From positions 1 through 37,974 of the IMG/VR virus record IMGVR_UViG_3300026094_000001: 37,974 nt of DNA; one strand, 5' to 3'. Shown here one piece after another: positions 23,625 through 30,972 of this stretch. Within the stretch, counting starts at the first letter, position 1; every line of letters begins with the position of its first letter. The position numbers and the translations under genes are program-made. The stretch comes from a virus. Under the pieces are notes generated by a model. The model searched no databases. It was given only the letters and a program-made list of their open reading frames with translations, and was not told where the DNA came from.

Positions 23625-24746
23625 TTAGGCCTGGCACATCTCAGGCGTGAGGCGAACACGGCCAACCTCGCCATGATCGCGGTGATAAGTGATGACCTGT
23701 GCGCTGCGCTCGGCTTTGTAGCCGTGGCGACTCGCGTAGGCATCCTGTGCCGCGAGCGTCTGATGCTGCTCGACAGTCATCAACGATGACTCCTGCGCGA
23801 CCTTGTGGTGCAGGTGGCCGACGTGACCGTATGACTGCTGGGTGCGCCCGTAGACCTCGCGGAACTTGGAGATAAAGGCCTGCTCCACCTCAGGCATTTT
23901 CTTCAGGTGCCCGTGATGGAAGAAAAGCGAGGTCTGACCGTGCTCAACGCAGTAGTAGGGATCGGGGCTCGTGTCGACCGCCACGCGAGGCTCATCCTCG
24001 TAGTGCGCGGCGAGCCATTCGCGCATGTACGCCGACGTCGCGAGGTCGTGATTGCCCTCGGCGTAGATGATCTGAATCTCCTCATAGCGCTGGGCGAGCA
24101 TGTCGATCACCCGGCGCATCACCCGGATCACCGTGCGAGCAAGGAGCTGCAACCGCGTGTCGCTATCCAGCACATGCCCATGCCCCGGCGTCACCGCTTC
24201 GAGGCTGTCGTAGTGGCAAGCATCGCCAAGCTGGGCGAGGACGACCTTCTTTGCCGGCGGCGCCGAGGCGATGGCGGTCTCAAAGAACGCCACCAGGGTC
24301 TCCTCGGCAATGCTGATATCCCAGTCCGCGCCGCGCGTCTCCTCACCCCAGGCAAGGCTGCCCAGGTGATAGTCGGTGATCACAAAGCAGGACAGGAGAT
24401 TGTCGCTGGCGGCCTTGGGCCGCGATTTGAATCCAGCGCGCGGGATTTGATCGGCAAAGCCATCGAATGCGCCCTTGAGCGCCTCGCGCACGGCATCCGC
24501 ATCGCGGCTTGTCTTAACCCATTCGAGCTTGGGCTCGCCGGTCTCTGCGTCATACAGCGTCGAGCGCCCTTTGACGATCTCATCCGGCAGCGTCTGCGGC
24601 GCTGGCTTTTCTTCCATCTCCTCGATCCGCGCAAGCCGCCGGTAGAGGCCACGCAGATCAATACCGAGCATGGCCGCCGCCCCGGACTTCGTGCCGGCCT
24701 GATCAAGCGCGGCGAGAATCTGGGCGTCCGAGTATTTTTTAGGCAT
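23625..24746 (-). CDS. Metallophosphoesterase with Fis-like HTH N-terminus
   Basis: 373 residues from the ATG at 24746. The first 40 residues resemble a Fis-type helix-turn-helix (SGAAAMLGIDLRGLYRRL). The phosphoesterase core follows, with metal-binding motifs ITDYHLGS, QLGDACHYDS, AEGNHD and a late FFHHGHLKK. Such enzymes in phages are thought to act on nucleic acids or nucleotides, but the substrate is unknown. It is the first gene after the late promoter and terminator, and the terminator T tract touches its start codon; no free Shine-Dalgarno is visible outside that hairpin. Confidence 0.75.
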   Translation of the reverse strand: MPKKYSDAQILAALDQAGTKSGAAAMLGIDLRGLYRRLARIEEMEEKPAPQTLPDEIVKGRSTLYDAETGEPKLEWVKTSRDADAVREALKGAFDGFADQIPRAGFKSRPKAASDNLLSCFVITDYHLGSLAWGEETRGADWDISIAEETLVAFFETAIASAPPAKKVVLAQLGDACHYDSLEAVTPGHGHVLDSDTRLQLLARTVIRVMRRVIDMLAQRYEEIQIIYAEGNHDLATSAYMREWLAAHYEDEPRVAVDTSPDPYYCVEHGQTSLFFHHGHLKKMPEVEQAFISKFREVYGRTQQSYGHVGHLHHKVAQESSLMTVEQHQTLAAQDAYASRHGYKAERSAQVITYHRDHGEVGRVRLTPEMCQA

Positions 24747-24775
24747 AAAAAAGCCCCGGTAGCCGCAAGGGCTCC
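24747..24775 (-). terminator. Intrinsic terminator between late promoter and first late gene (tR'-like)
   Basis: On the minus strand AGCCC pairs with GGGCT, with an inner CGG/CCG helix around a CTA loop, followed by six T that run straight into the ATG at 24746. It lies about 30 nt after the predicted start of the late transcript, as tR' does in lambda, and would hold back the late operon until the Q-like protein acts. Confidence 0.75.
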
Positions 24776-24802
24776 AGGGCGCACTTTTTCCATGTTGCCT
24801 AG

Positions 24803-24831
24803 ATAGTATCAAACTTCTTCTAGAAACACAA
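24803..24831 (-). promoter_or_regulatory. Late promoter (pR'-like)
   Basis: On the minus strand TTGTGT (24831-24826) and TACTAT (24808-24803) are separated by exactly 17 nt. The promoter starts 3 nt beyond the stop codon of the Q-like gene and points at the terminator and the late genes. Position and spacing match the Q-dependent late promoter of lambdoid phages. Confidence 0.65.
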
Positions 24832-24833
24832 CA

Positions 24834-25193
24834 TCATGCGGCTTCGAGGCCGAGCACCCCCGCTATGTAGTAGTGGACCTGGTCGATGCGCTGGCGATAC
24901 TGGGCGACGCTGACCTTCAATTTATCGCTCGCCACCCGGTCGGTATCCTGGGCGACGTAGCGGTAGATCACGGTCTGCTTAAGCCCGCCAGATAGCCCAC
25001 AGATTGCCGATTCCATGCGCTCAATGGGCTCGGGCATCGGCAGGTCAGGGGATTTGCTCGACGACCCGGCACCCGGTCCCTCGCGCATTGCTTTGTGGAT
25101 GATGTTTCGGCGTGGGTAGCCAAGGCCAAAGTCCTGTCGCTCACGCACCCAGTCGCCCCACTCAAAAAGCCGCAGGTCAACGTCTTTGAGCAT
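24834..25193 (-). CDS. Q: Q-like late antiterminator
   Basis: 119 residues. The start LRLFEWGDWVRERQDFGLGYP is the pattern of the phage antitermination Q family (PF06530-type), followed by a segment with MESAICGLSGGLKQTVIYRYV and a C-terminal helix-turn-helix-like part (VSVAQYRQRIDQVHYYIAGVL). Q proteins load RNA polymerase at the late promoter so it reads through tR'. The promoter and terminator just downstream fit this role. It is the last gene of the early operon and overlaps the nuclease gene before it by 17 nt. Confidence 0.8.
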   Translation of the reverse strand: MLKDVDLRLFEWGDWVRERQDFGLGYPRRNIIHKAMREGPGAGSSSKSPDLPMPEPIERMESAICGLSGGLKQTVIYRYVAQDTDRVASDKLKVSVAQYRQRIDQVHYYIAGVLGLEAA

Positions 25194-25569
25194 CTCGCAC
25201 CTCGTCGGTGGCTAATACAAAACCGTCAAAATCAAGCTCGGCAATCGGCGCCCGGTCATAGCCGCCCTCAAATCGCCCGAGAAGCACGGGCAGCGGGACG
25301 CGAAAGCGCCACGGCTGACGCGACTTGCGGTAGGCAAGCGCCGGGATCATGCGCTCGGCCTGCAGGCAGGCCTGGCGCCACCAAGCATTGAGCTGCAACG
25401 TTTCATGGCGTTTCACCTCAAGCGCCCACGGGTCGACGCCCAGGAGGTCAAAGCCACCGCTGCGTGTCTGCTCCAGATTCCGGGCACAGTCCAGCCCGAG
25501 CGCATCCGAGAGTAGATGCGCCAGCTCCCGCTCTGCCGTCGCGCCCTTTCGCCGCTGCGAGGCGCCCAT
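25177..25569 (-). CDS. PD-(D/E)xK nuclease, probable resolvase-type
   Basis: 130 residues. A basic start (MGASQRRKGATAERELA) carries the first acidic residue, Glu13 or Glu15. Asp41 in GGFDLLG and Glu51-x-Lys53 in LEVKRHE complete the PD-(D/E)xK site. The residue spacing is that of small phage nucleases in the place of Holliday junction resolvases, between NIN-type genes and Q. It may resolve branched DNA before packaging. It touches the upstream gene by 1 nt and overlaps Q by 17 nt. Confidence 0.72.
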   Translation of the reverse strand: MGASQRRKGATAERELAHLLSDALGLDCARNLEQTRSGGFDLLGVDPWALEVKRHETLQLNAWWRQACLQAERMIPALAYRKSRQPWRFRVPLPVLLGRFEGGYDRAPIAELDFDGFVLATDEVRDAQRR

Positions 25570-25895
25570 TACGCCGCCTTGGTCCTCTGCCGGTACTGCA
25601 GGGCCGAGCGAAGCTGCGCGGGCCTGTTTTTGACGACATGCCGGATGTGCTTGAGATCAATGCCGAGGTGGCTCGTCACCCACCACGCGCTCCACGGCTC
25701 GGTGGATTCATGGAAAAGCCAGAAGATCGCCTCGATCTTTCGCTCCTGCTGCACACCCTGCCCCCGCTTGGCTTTGGTGACATCGGCAGTCGCCTCACGG
25801 ATGGATAGCGCCAGTAAGGCGGCCAGCACCTTGCGCTCCTCAATATCTCGGCTGGTCTCATCGACCTCGCTGATTTTCAGCTCCCAATCATCCAT
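25569..25895 (-). CDS. Hypothetical early protein
   Basis: 108 residues from the ATG at 25895, which overlaps the DUF1364 gene by 8 nt; the longer in-frame form gives Arg/Ser-rich shadow sequence. The protein is helical with two tryptophan-rich spots (IFWLFHESTEPWSAWWV) and a basic end, and may carry a winged-helix-like fold (SHLGIDLKHIRHVVKNRP). Found between NIN-type nuclease genes, so a DNA-binding role is possible. Not recognised as a named family. Confidence 0.55.
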   Translation of the reverse strand: MDDWELKISEVDETSRDIEERKVLAALLALSIREATADVTKAKRGQGVQQERKIEAIFWLFHESTEPWSAWWVTSHLGIDLKHIRHVVKNRPAQLRSALQYRQRTKAA

Positions 25896-26208
25896 AGTGA
25901 ACAATCCCCATCTCGCGCCAGATCGCCCGCGTCTCCGCCAAAGCACGGATGACGCACTCGTATATCTCCGCCTCACTGACCTTTGCCAACGCCCGGTGGT
26001 CGACGGCGTCGTGACACCCCGAGCAGCCGATGACGGCGTGATCGTCGGAGGCCTTGGTGCCGACTCCGCGGCGGCCAAACGGCGCATGGCAGAGCACCGT
26101 CGTCTCGCTGTTGCCGTTGCAGTGACCTGGAATGCGCAGCGTGCAATCCTGCCCTCGGGCCGAGTAGCGCAGCGCGCGGCTTCGCAATGGCTCGTCTTTC
26201 GGAATCAT
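25888..26208 (-). CDS. DUF1364/YbcO-like HNH-type nuclease
   Basis: 106 residues. The pattern SRALRYSARGQDCTLRIPGHCNG (here split across residues 10-32) with VLCHAPFGRRGVGTKASDD and GCSGCHDAVD gives the Cys/His metal sites of the DUF1364 family, related to E. coli YbcO, a small phage-encoded HNH-like nuclease of the NIN region. It overlaps NinB by 4 nt. It is expected to act on DNA during recombination or repair. Confidence 0.82.
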   Translation of the reverse strand: MIPKDEPLRSRALRYSARGQDCTLRIPGHCNGNSETTVLCHAPFGRRGVGTKASDDHAVIGCSGCHDAVDHRALAKVSEAEIYECVIRALAETRAIWREMGIVHYG

Positions 26209-26639
26209 GCCGCCTCCTCCTCGCGCATGGCCTGCTCAGACCAGCGGATTTCCCAATCGCTGCCGTAGGCGTAGATCAGCTCAATGAGCTCGGACAGCTC
26301 GGCCTTTCGCATCTTCGAGGTGCGCATGCCGAGCAAGACAACGCCACCGTCGAGACCCTGAGCCATGCGCATCTCGCCGCGATAAGCGGCGGTGAACACG
26401 TCCTTCCAGTCCTCGGCGGTGGCATAGACCGACTCGCCGTTGATGACCATCGGGCGCTGGCGGGCCACGTCCCGGAGCATCGCCCAGAGCTTGTCGTTTT
26501 GCTGATTGGAGCGAGTCGGGCGGGATAGCGTGATCAAAACCTCACCACCGGCCAGACCTGCGAAGGTCATGTCACGCGCCCAGTCCATTGCCGGGTTCAG
26601 GCCGGTGTAATCGCGGACAATGCGCTGCACCTGACTCAT
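26205..26639 (-). CDS. ninB: NinB-like recombination protein
   Basis: 144 residues. NinB hallmarks are RPTRSNQQNDKLWAMLRDVA, a DWKDVFTAAY segment, a LDGGVVLLGMRTSKM segment and a C-terminal IYAYGSDWEIRWSE. NinB (Orf) of lambda binds single-stranded DNA and supports RecF-type recombination. It is followed by DUF1364 as in lambdoid NIN regions and overlaps the DUF3310 gene by 4 nt. Confidence 0.85.
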   Translation of the reverse strand: MSQVQRIVRDYTGLNPAMDWARDMTFAGLAGGEVLITLSRPTRSNQQNDKLWAMLRDVARQRPMVINGESVYATAEDWKDVFTAAYRGEMRMAQGLDGGVVLLGMRTSKMRKAELSELIELIYAYGSDWEIRWSEQAMREEEAA

Positions 26640-26983
26640 GCCGCCTCCAGCAGACGGTTGAGATACCAGATGGCCTTCTCAATGGACTCATCCCCGCCCT
26701 TCATGCGCTCTCGCCAGATGTACTTGAGCGCTGCGGACTTGCAGTAGCCGCGGAACTCCTCGGCGGTCATCGACGACTCGATCGCCTCGATGCACTCGAC
26801 ATCGCCCGCGGTGTAGTGCGGCGGCTGGTTGACGTAATCCGGCCCATTGAGCTCCTCGGACTCTTGGCGCGCCTCCTCATCCAAGCGGTCTAGTGCCTGC
26901 ATGAACTCGCGATGCAAATGCCTGTCCTCTACCCTCGGCTCGCGACGGCCAAGCTCATCAGCTTCAATCTTAAGATGGTGCAT
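26636..26983 (-). CDS. DUF3310 protein
   Basis: 115 residues from the ATG at 26983, preceded by AGGAGG; the longer in-frame form covers the Cys-rich gene upstream in another frame. The core holds the DUF3310 signature: VNQPPHYTAGDVECIEAIES, EEFRGYCKSAALKYIWR, and a C-terminal KAIWYLNRLL. These proteins are frequent in phage early regions and resemble nucleotide-kinase-associated proteins, but their action is unproven. Confidence 0.8.
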   Translation of the reverse strand: MHHLKIEADELGRREPRVEDRHLHREFMQALDRLDEEARQESEELNGPDYVNQPPHYTAGDVECIEAIESSMTAEEFRGYCKSAALKYIWRERMKGGDESIEKAIWYLNRLLEAA

Positions 26984-27116
26984 CGCTTTCCTCCTGGTCA
27001 TCTGTGAACGCGCTCTCAAACTGATCGCATGTCGCTGCGGGGCCTGTCGGTGCTTCGTGCAAATGGCACCAGCCAGGCGCGAAATATCTGCAATAAATGC
27101 AACGCTCAACGGTCAT
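26970..27116 (-). CDS. Small Cys-rich protein, probable zinc-binding
   Basis: 48 residues, starting MTVERCIYCRYFAPGWCH. Cys6 and Cys9 form a CxxC, followed by Cys17, His18, His20 and Cys30, a likely zinc site; the end is acidic. Many phages carry such tiny CxxC proteins in the replication operon. It overlaps the preceding 44-residue gene by 11 nt and the DUF3310 gene by 14 nt. Function unknown. Confidence 0.6.
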   Translation of the reverse strand: MTVERCIYCRYFAPGWCHLHEAPTGPAATCDQFESAFTDDQEESDAPS

Positions 27117-27240
27117 CCTTGGGCTCCAGATCGGTCACGCGGACATCACCAAAATGGGCACGTAGCTCGTCGACCATCTGTGCAATGTCGGGATACTTGT
27201 TGCGATTCTCGCTGGCGCTTGCGCTTTTCGGATCGCTCAT
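27106..27240 (-). CDS. Small hypothetical protein, 44 aa
   Basis: 44 residues, starting MSDPKSASASENRNKYPD. Its ATG overlaps the stop of the primase-helicase gene (ATGA), a sign of coupled translation. The sequence is polar with one short helix (IAQMVDELRAHFG). No family recognised. Confidence 0.5.
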   Translation of the reverse strand: MSDPKSASASENRNKYPDIAQMVDELRAHFGDVRVTDLEPKDDR

Positions 27241-29045
27241 ATCGCCACCTCCCGGCCCGAGGTGTAGGGAACGTATCGATAGGCTCTGGCGCCGGCGTGC
27301 TCAATAAACTGATTGGCGTCTCGGTCGAACCAAAGCCGCACGCTCGGCTCGTCCTCGCCGTTGCGCTGTTTTAGGCATCGGAGCACCGCATCCGGCTGCT
27401 CGGTCTCATCGAAAGACTCGCCGGCCTGCTGTGCGATGCGCCGGGATTCTTCCTTGCGCTTGTTCCGCCAGAGTGCAAAGACGGTATCTACCATGTCGGT
27501 GATCGCCCCGGTGCCCTTGACGTCGAACTTGCCGGCGGGCTTGTCCTCGCTCTCGCCCTTTCTCATGTGCAGGCACAGCTGGACGTGGACGTCGTATTCG
27601 CGGGCGAAGTCGGTGAGCTCATCGACAAATTGCTTTTGGCCGTTGTAGTCATCCTCGGCAAAGCCGCACTTGGCGAGGTTGTCGATGACGAAATACCGGA
27701 TGCCGTAGCGGCGCAGGCCGTACTTTGCGACCTCGATGATTCGCTCCGCCTTGGCCGTCCCCACGGCGTTAAACGCCCACAGGCGGCCGCGGTACCAGTC
27801 GTGGATGGCGTGGATGTACTCAGGCGAGGGCAGAGAAACGGCAGCGGCCTGCCGGTCGAGGCGGGCGAGCCACTTTGAGGGCTTAAACTCCATCGAGGCG
27901 ACCATCGCCCTCTGGCCCTGGGCCATCGCCTCGAGCGTCAAAAGCCCGGCCATCTGCGTTTTCCCATGACCGTTTACGCCGGCCATCAGGCTGACCTCGC
28001 CGGGTCGGAGCATGACGGCCTCACCCTTTTTCCAGGGCAACCGCACGCCAGGCTCATCGCCGTTGGGGTAGTAAAAGGCGACGACCTCATCGGCGTAGTC
28101 CGCGGCCTGCACCAGTTCATCAGGGTCAAGCGCACGGGCCGAAGCAACCGCCGAGCCAATGTCACGGGTCGAGACGCCCTTGATTAAGCACTCGTTAGCG
28201 TCTTTGTGCGGCAGGCTGACCGAAAGGCACCGCTCGGGGCCTAGGCGGTCGATGATTTCCTTAATCGCGCCCTGCCCGGCCTCGTCCATGTCCCAGGAGA
28301 GATAAATCTGATCAAACTGCGCGAGCCGGTCGTACTCGGTATCGATCCAGTCCGTACTGTTTGCCCCGTTGGTCGGGCTTAGTGCCGCAAAGCCGTAGGT
28401 ATGCCAGGCGAGGCAGTCGAGCTCACCCTCGCAAAGCACCACCGAGCGCTCGGTATGATCAATCGCCTGCCAGCCGAATAGGCACGGAACGCCGCCGCGC
28501 TCTGACCAGAACTTCTTCTCGCTGATTGATCGGTATTTGAGGTACTGGATTGAGCCATCGGGCGAGAATGCCGGCAGCATCACAGCGCCCTTGTGAGCCG
28601 CGACGCGATAGGCATCGATCGACTCGGCAGATAGCTTTCGGGTGTCGGTCAGCCACCGGAGCACTGCCCGGTCATCCGATGCCTTCGCCGAGCCCTTGGG
28701 CGCACTGAGCTTCGCTGGCCGCTTATCCTCGCCGACCGGAATCTTCGGCAGCGCGATGCCCAGGTACTCACGGGCCTGAGCCAGCGCATCGGACATCGAA
28801 ACGCCCCGCGATTCCGCCCAGAGATCAAGCAGATCGCCGCCAACGCCATTCTCAGCGTGATCAAGCCACAACCCGGCCCGATCCCCCGAAAGCGATACTC
28901 GAAGGCTCTGACCGGCCTCTCCGGCGACCGAGCCGGCGGTGTACTCGCCTCGGCTTTCCTTCCCCTCGGGCAGCAGGTACCGGCACACATTCGCGGCGTC
29001 CTGGGCGAGCAACCGCGCGACGTCCTTTGCTCGGTAATCGCTCAT
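27237..29045 (-). CDS. Primase-helicase, T7 gp4-like
   Basis: 602 residues. The N-terminal part (1-100) resembles the CHC2 primase lead-in, with WLDHAENGVGGDLLDLW, but its zinc-binding cysteines are not visible. A Toprim domain follows, with VVLCEGELDC near 203 and LSWDMDEAGQG near 250. The DnaB/RecA-like helicase has Walker A AGVNGHGKTQ near 355-364, Walker B YFVIDNLAK near 451 and the LCLHMRKGE motif near 490. It unwinds DNA ahead of the phage fork and may prime synthesis. It overlaps the replication initiator gene upstream by 4 nt. Confidence 0.88.
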   Translation of the reverse strand: MSDYRAKDVARLLAQDAANVCRYLLPEGKESRGEYTAGSVAGEAGQSLRVSLSGDRAGLWLDHAENGVGGDLLDLWAESRGVSMSDALAQAREYLGIALPKIPVGEDKRPAKLSAPKGSAKASDDRAVLRWLTDTRKLSAESIDAYRVAAHKGAVMLPAFSPDGSIQYLKYRSISEKKFWSERGGVPCLFGWQAIDHTERSVVLCEGELDCLAWHTYGFAALSPTNGANSTDWIDTEYDRLAQFDQIYLSWDMDEAGQGAIKEIIDRLGPERCLSVSLPHKDANECLIKGVSTRDIGSAVASARALDPDELVQAADYADEVVAFYYPNGDEPGVRLPWKKGEAVMLRPGEVSLMAGVNGHGKTQMAGLLTLEAMAQGQRAMVASMEFKPSKWLARLDRQAAAVSLPSPEYIHAIHDWYRGRLWAFNAVGTAKAERIIEVAKYGLRRYGIRYFVIDNLAKCGFAEDDYNGQKQFVDELTDFAREYDVHVQLCLHMRKGESEDKPAGKFDVKGTGAITDMVDTVFALWRNKRKEESRRIAQQAGESFDETEQPDAVLRCLKQRNGEDEPSVRLWFDRDANQFIEHAGARAYRYVPYTSGREVAI

Positions 29046-29812
29046 AGCGCCGCCTTGAGCCAGCGCGGCTCTTCGCCGTGCTCGTCGAGCAGCGTCGGGC
29101 GCTCGACCTCCCAGCCCTGCGCGTAGTGCTCATCCGGCCCGAAGAACGTGCCGGCCATCATCACATACCGGCTGCCCTCCTTTTGCTCGGAGCGGATATG
29201 GCGCGCATAGCGCTTGGCGCCTTCCAGTATCTCCTCCGCACTAACCCCGGCGCGCCGTCGAGCGACATACGCTCGCCAGGCCTGCTTTCGGTTGTGCGAT
29301 GGCTTTCGCTTAGGTAGCGCCTTGTAGGCCTCATCAAACTCGCTCTCGTCAACTTCGCAAGTTGACGGACGATTCTTCTTCTCTGTCTCTGTATCTGTAT
29401 CTGTCTCTGTCTCTGGGGGCGTTACAGAAACGGTTTCGTAACGTTTCACGTCCGTTTCATGCGTTAAATCGGCATTCTGATTCTTCTGCCGATGTCGCCG
29501 AACCCGCTCTGTGCTGCGGTCGCTGCGATATTGACGGCTGTCCCACTTGGTCGGCTGCCAGTACTCATCAACCAGGCCAACCTCCATCAATCGACGATGC
29601 AACTCATCAAGTTCGCGTCGTTGGAGGCCAAGTTTGACCGATAGCTTTCGCTCCAAAAGATCAAAGCTCTGATCCTCATCGAGCATGCCCTTGCCCTTGC
29701 AGCAAAGCAGCGCGACGAAGTGCCAGCGATCCTCAAAGGCGAGGAGCTTGAGCTTTTCGTCGTCGACGGCCTCGGTGTACATCCGAAACCAGGGGAGATG
29801 CTTCTCATCCAT
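29042..29812 (-). CDS. Lambda O-like replication protein
   Basis: 256 residues from the ATG at 29812, with AGGAGG 7 nt upstream; a longer form lacks a ribosome site. Residues 1-90 resemble a winged-helix domain (KHLPWFRMYTEAVDDEKL and LLERKLSVKLGLQRRELDEL). A basic and then acidic low-complexity linker holds a Thr-Glu/Thr-Asp alternation from a hexamer array (29380-29415). The C-terminal part (about 160-256) has AYKALPKRKPSHNRKQAW and YVMMAGTFFGPDEHY, as in phage replication proteins that load helicase. It likely binds the origin and the primase-helicase encoded next. Confidence 0.75.
   Translation of the reverse strand: MDEKHLPWFRMYTEAVDDEKLKLLAFEDRWHFVALLCCKGKGMLDEDQSFDLLERKLSVKLGLQRRELDELHRRLMEVGLVDEYWQPTKWDSRQYRSDRSTERVRRHRQKNQNADLTHETDVKRYETVSVTPPETETDTDTETEKKNRPSTCEVDESEFDEAYKALPKRKPSHNRKQAWRAYVARRRAGVSAEEILEGAKRYARHIRSEQKEGSRYVMMAGTFFGPDEHYAQGWEVERPTLLDEHGEEPRWLKAAL
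29380..29415 (-). repeat. Hexamer array inside the replication gene
   Basis: On the coding strand six hexamers lie in a row: CAGAGA twice, CAGATA twice, CAGAGA twice. They encode alternating Thr with Glu or Asp. A perfect hairpin (CAACTT/AAGTTG, 3-nt loop, 29350-29364) lies just beyond. In lambda the origin iterons lie inside gene O, so this array is a candidate origin, though it may just be a coding microsatellite. Confidence 0.5.
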
Positions 29813-29915
29813 CGATAGCCTCCTTAATCGCGTCTGACCACGCCCGAACGCGATGGGGCGTAGGGCCTTCAATCTGCATCTTCTCGGCCTGCTCAAGCGC
29901 TTCGTTCCAGCTCAT
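29805..29915 (-). CDS. Small protein before the replication gene, 36 aa
   Basis: 36 residues, starting MSWNEALEQAEKMQIEG, with AGGAG 7 nt before the ATG. Its stop overlaps the start of the replication gene by 8 nt, so it may serve mainly to couple translation. The longer in-frame form would cross the terminator after cro and was rejected. Function unknown. Confidence 0.5.
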   Translation of the reverse strand: MSWNEALEQAEKMQIEGPTPHRVRAWSDAIKEAIDG

Positions 29916-29962
29916 GGCGGGCTCCTTGTAAGGCGCACCGCCCAGGGCAATGCGCGAGGTGT

Positions 29963-29988
29963 AAAAAAGCCCGCATAAACGGGCAAAA
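29963..29988 (-). terminator. Intrinsic terminator after cro (tR1-like)
   Basis: On the minus strand GCCCG pairs with CGGGC around a 6-nt loop and is followed by six T. It lies between the cro-like gene and the replication operon, as tR1 does in lambda, and would restrain early transcription unless polymerase is modified. No N-like protein was recognised. Confidence 0.7.
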
Positions 29989-30000
29989 GGAGGAGAGACT

Positions 30001-30195
30001 CTAGGCATCCTCGAAAACATCCGGCCGTATCTGCTCGGGCGGGACGCCGGATAGCCGAGATAGGCGCATTACCCGCTCGGCCGGCACCCGGCTCTTTCGC
30101 CACAGCTGCACGGCCTGCCAGCTGATCCCAAAATGATCGGCAACGACTTGATCGCCACCGGCCTGCTTGATGATGTCGTCGATTTTGATGTTCAT
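30001..30195 (-). CDS. cro: Cro-like repressor (YdaS-type HTH)
   Basis: 64 residues, a single helix-turn-helix: DIIKQAGGDQVVADHFGISWQAVQLWRKS, shown in parts, then VPAERVMRLSRLSGV. This pattern is of the YdaS/Cro family of phage regulators. It is divergent from the CI-like repressor gene, with 135 nt of control region between the two starts, so it should act at the shared operators to favour lysis. The start codon at 30195 has only a weak ribosome site. Confidence 0.85.
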   Translation of the reverse strand: MNIKIDDIIKQAGGDQVVADHFGISWQAVQLWRKSRVPAERVMRLSRLSGVPPEQIRPDVFEDA

Positions 30196-30203
30196 GAGTC
30201 CAC

Positions 30204-30224
30204 TCTACAAGAAACTCTTATCCC
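30204..30224. promoter_or_regulatory. Operator-like site before cro
   Basis: The plus strand reads TCTACAAG, 5 nt, CTTATCCC. Two sites near 30973 and 31019 share the form NCTACAAG-5 nt-CTT. Its right half covers GATAAG on the minus strand, the likely -10 of the cro promoter, so a repressor bound here would block cro. A perfect palindrome (GATGC-AA-GCATC, 30225-30236) adjoins it and may be a second binding site. Confidence 0.55.
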
Positions 30225-30258
30225 GATGCAAGCATCTCTATGTAATCACAAGCAGGTA

Positions 30259-30288
30259 TTGCATTTATTTGGCGCAGAGGGGTATAAA
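30259..30288 (+). promoter_or_regulatory. Promoter for the CI-like repressor
   Basis: TTGCAT (30259-30264) and TATAAA (30283-30288) with an 18-nt spacer lie upstream of the repressor start at 30331. Between the promoter and the start, CGTGC and GCACG (30306-30320) can form a small hairpin that would hold the only Shine-Dalgarno-like GGGAG in its loop and arm, so repressor translation may be low. Confidence 0.5.
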
Positions 30289-30330
30289 TACGCTCCACTA
30301 GTTCTCGTGCAGGGAGCACGCACTGATTCC

Positions 30331-30957
30331 ATGACGATTAACGCGACTATTAAGCGGCTCCGAGAGGCCGCCGGACTGAGCCAAAGCGAGCTCGGCCGGC
30401 GTTTGGGGGTGAGCTATGCCGCGGTTCAGCAGTGGGAGTCAGGCGCGTCCAGGCCACGGCCTCAACGAATCAAAGAGCTGGCACAGGTTCTAGGTGTCTC
30501 CCAGGCGGTCTTACTCGGACTGGAGAGTGAGGTCGCTTCGGCGGCGGCGCCCATGCGCTCTGTGCCTTTGATTTCATGGGTGCAAGCAGGAAGCTGGGAG
30601 GAAGCGGTGGATATATTTGAGCCAGGCAATGCCGATCATTGGGTTCCAGTCAACGTCACCACGGGCGACAACGCATTTGCTCTGACCGTGGTCGGGGACT
30701 CGATGATCTCCCCTTACGGATCAGCCAGCTATCCGCCGGGTACGATTATCGTCGTCGACCCGGCCGTCTCGCCCGATCCTGGCAAGCGAGTCGTTGCCAA
30801 ACATATCGACACCGGCGATGTGACCTTCAAGGAGCTCGCACAAGACGCCGGCGTCGCCTACCTAAAGCCCCTCAACCCCCAATACCCTGCGCTTCGCATG
30901 GACAGCGAGTGGCAGGTTGTCGGCGTTGTGGTCTCTAGCATCCACGTCGAAAAGTAG
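30331..30957 (+). CDS. cI: CI-like repressor with S24 peptidase domain
   Basis: 208 residues from the ATG at 30331; a longer in-frame form would read back through the operators into cro. Residues 1-65 are an HTH_XRE domain (KRLREAAGLSQSELGRRLGV, then YAAVQQWESGASRPRP). The C-terminal LexA/S24 part has the cleavage site Ala86-Gly87 (VQAGSW), Ser124 in VGDSMIS and Lys157 in VVAKH. It keeps the prophage silent and should self-cleave with RecA* after DNA damage. The gene is followed by a T run and then the second rightward promoter. Confidence 0.92.
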   Translation: MTINATIKRLREAAGLSQSELGRRLGVSYAAVQQWESGASRPRPQRIKELAQVLGVSQAVLLGLESEVASAAAPMRSVPLISWVQAGSWEEAVDIFEPGNADHWVPVNVTTGDNAFALTVVGDSMISPYGSASYPPGTIIVVDPAVSPDPGKRVVAKHIDTGDVTFKELAQDAGVAYLKPLNPQYPALRMDSEWQVVGVVVSSIHVEK

Positions 30958-30972
30958 ATTTTTTTGGCTGAA

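Noticed and set aside
23907-24806. 299-residue plus-strand frame over the phosphoesterase
   Set aside because: Antisense shadow without motifs; the minus-strand gene has all metal-binding motifs.
29380-29415. CRISPR-like repeat array
   Set aside because: Units are 6 nt and without spacers; it is a tandem hexamer inside a coding region.
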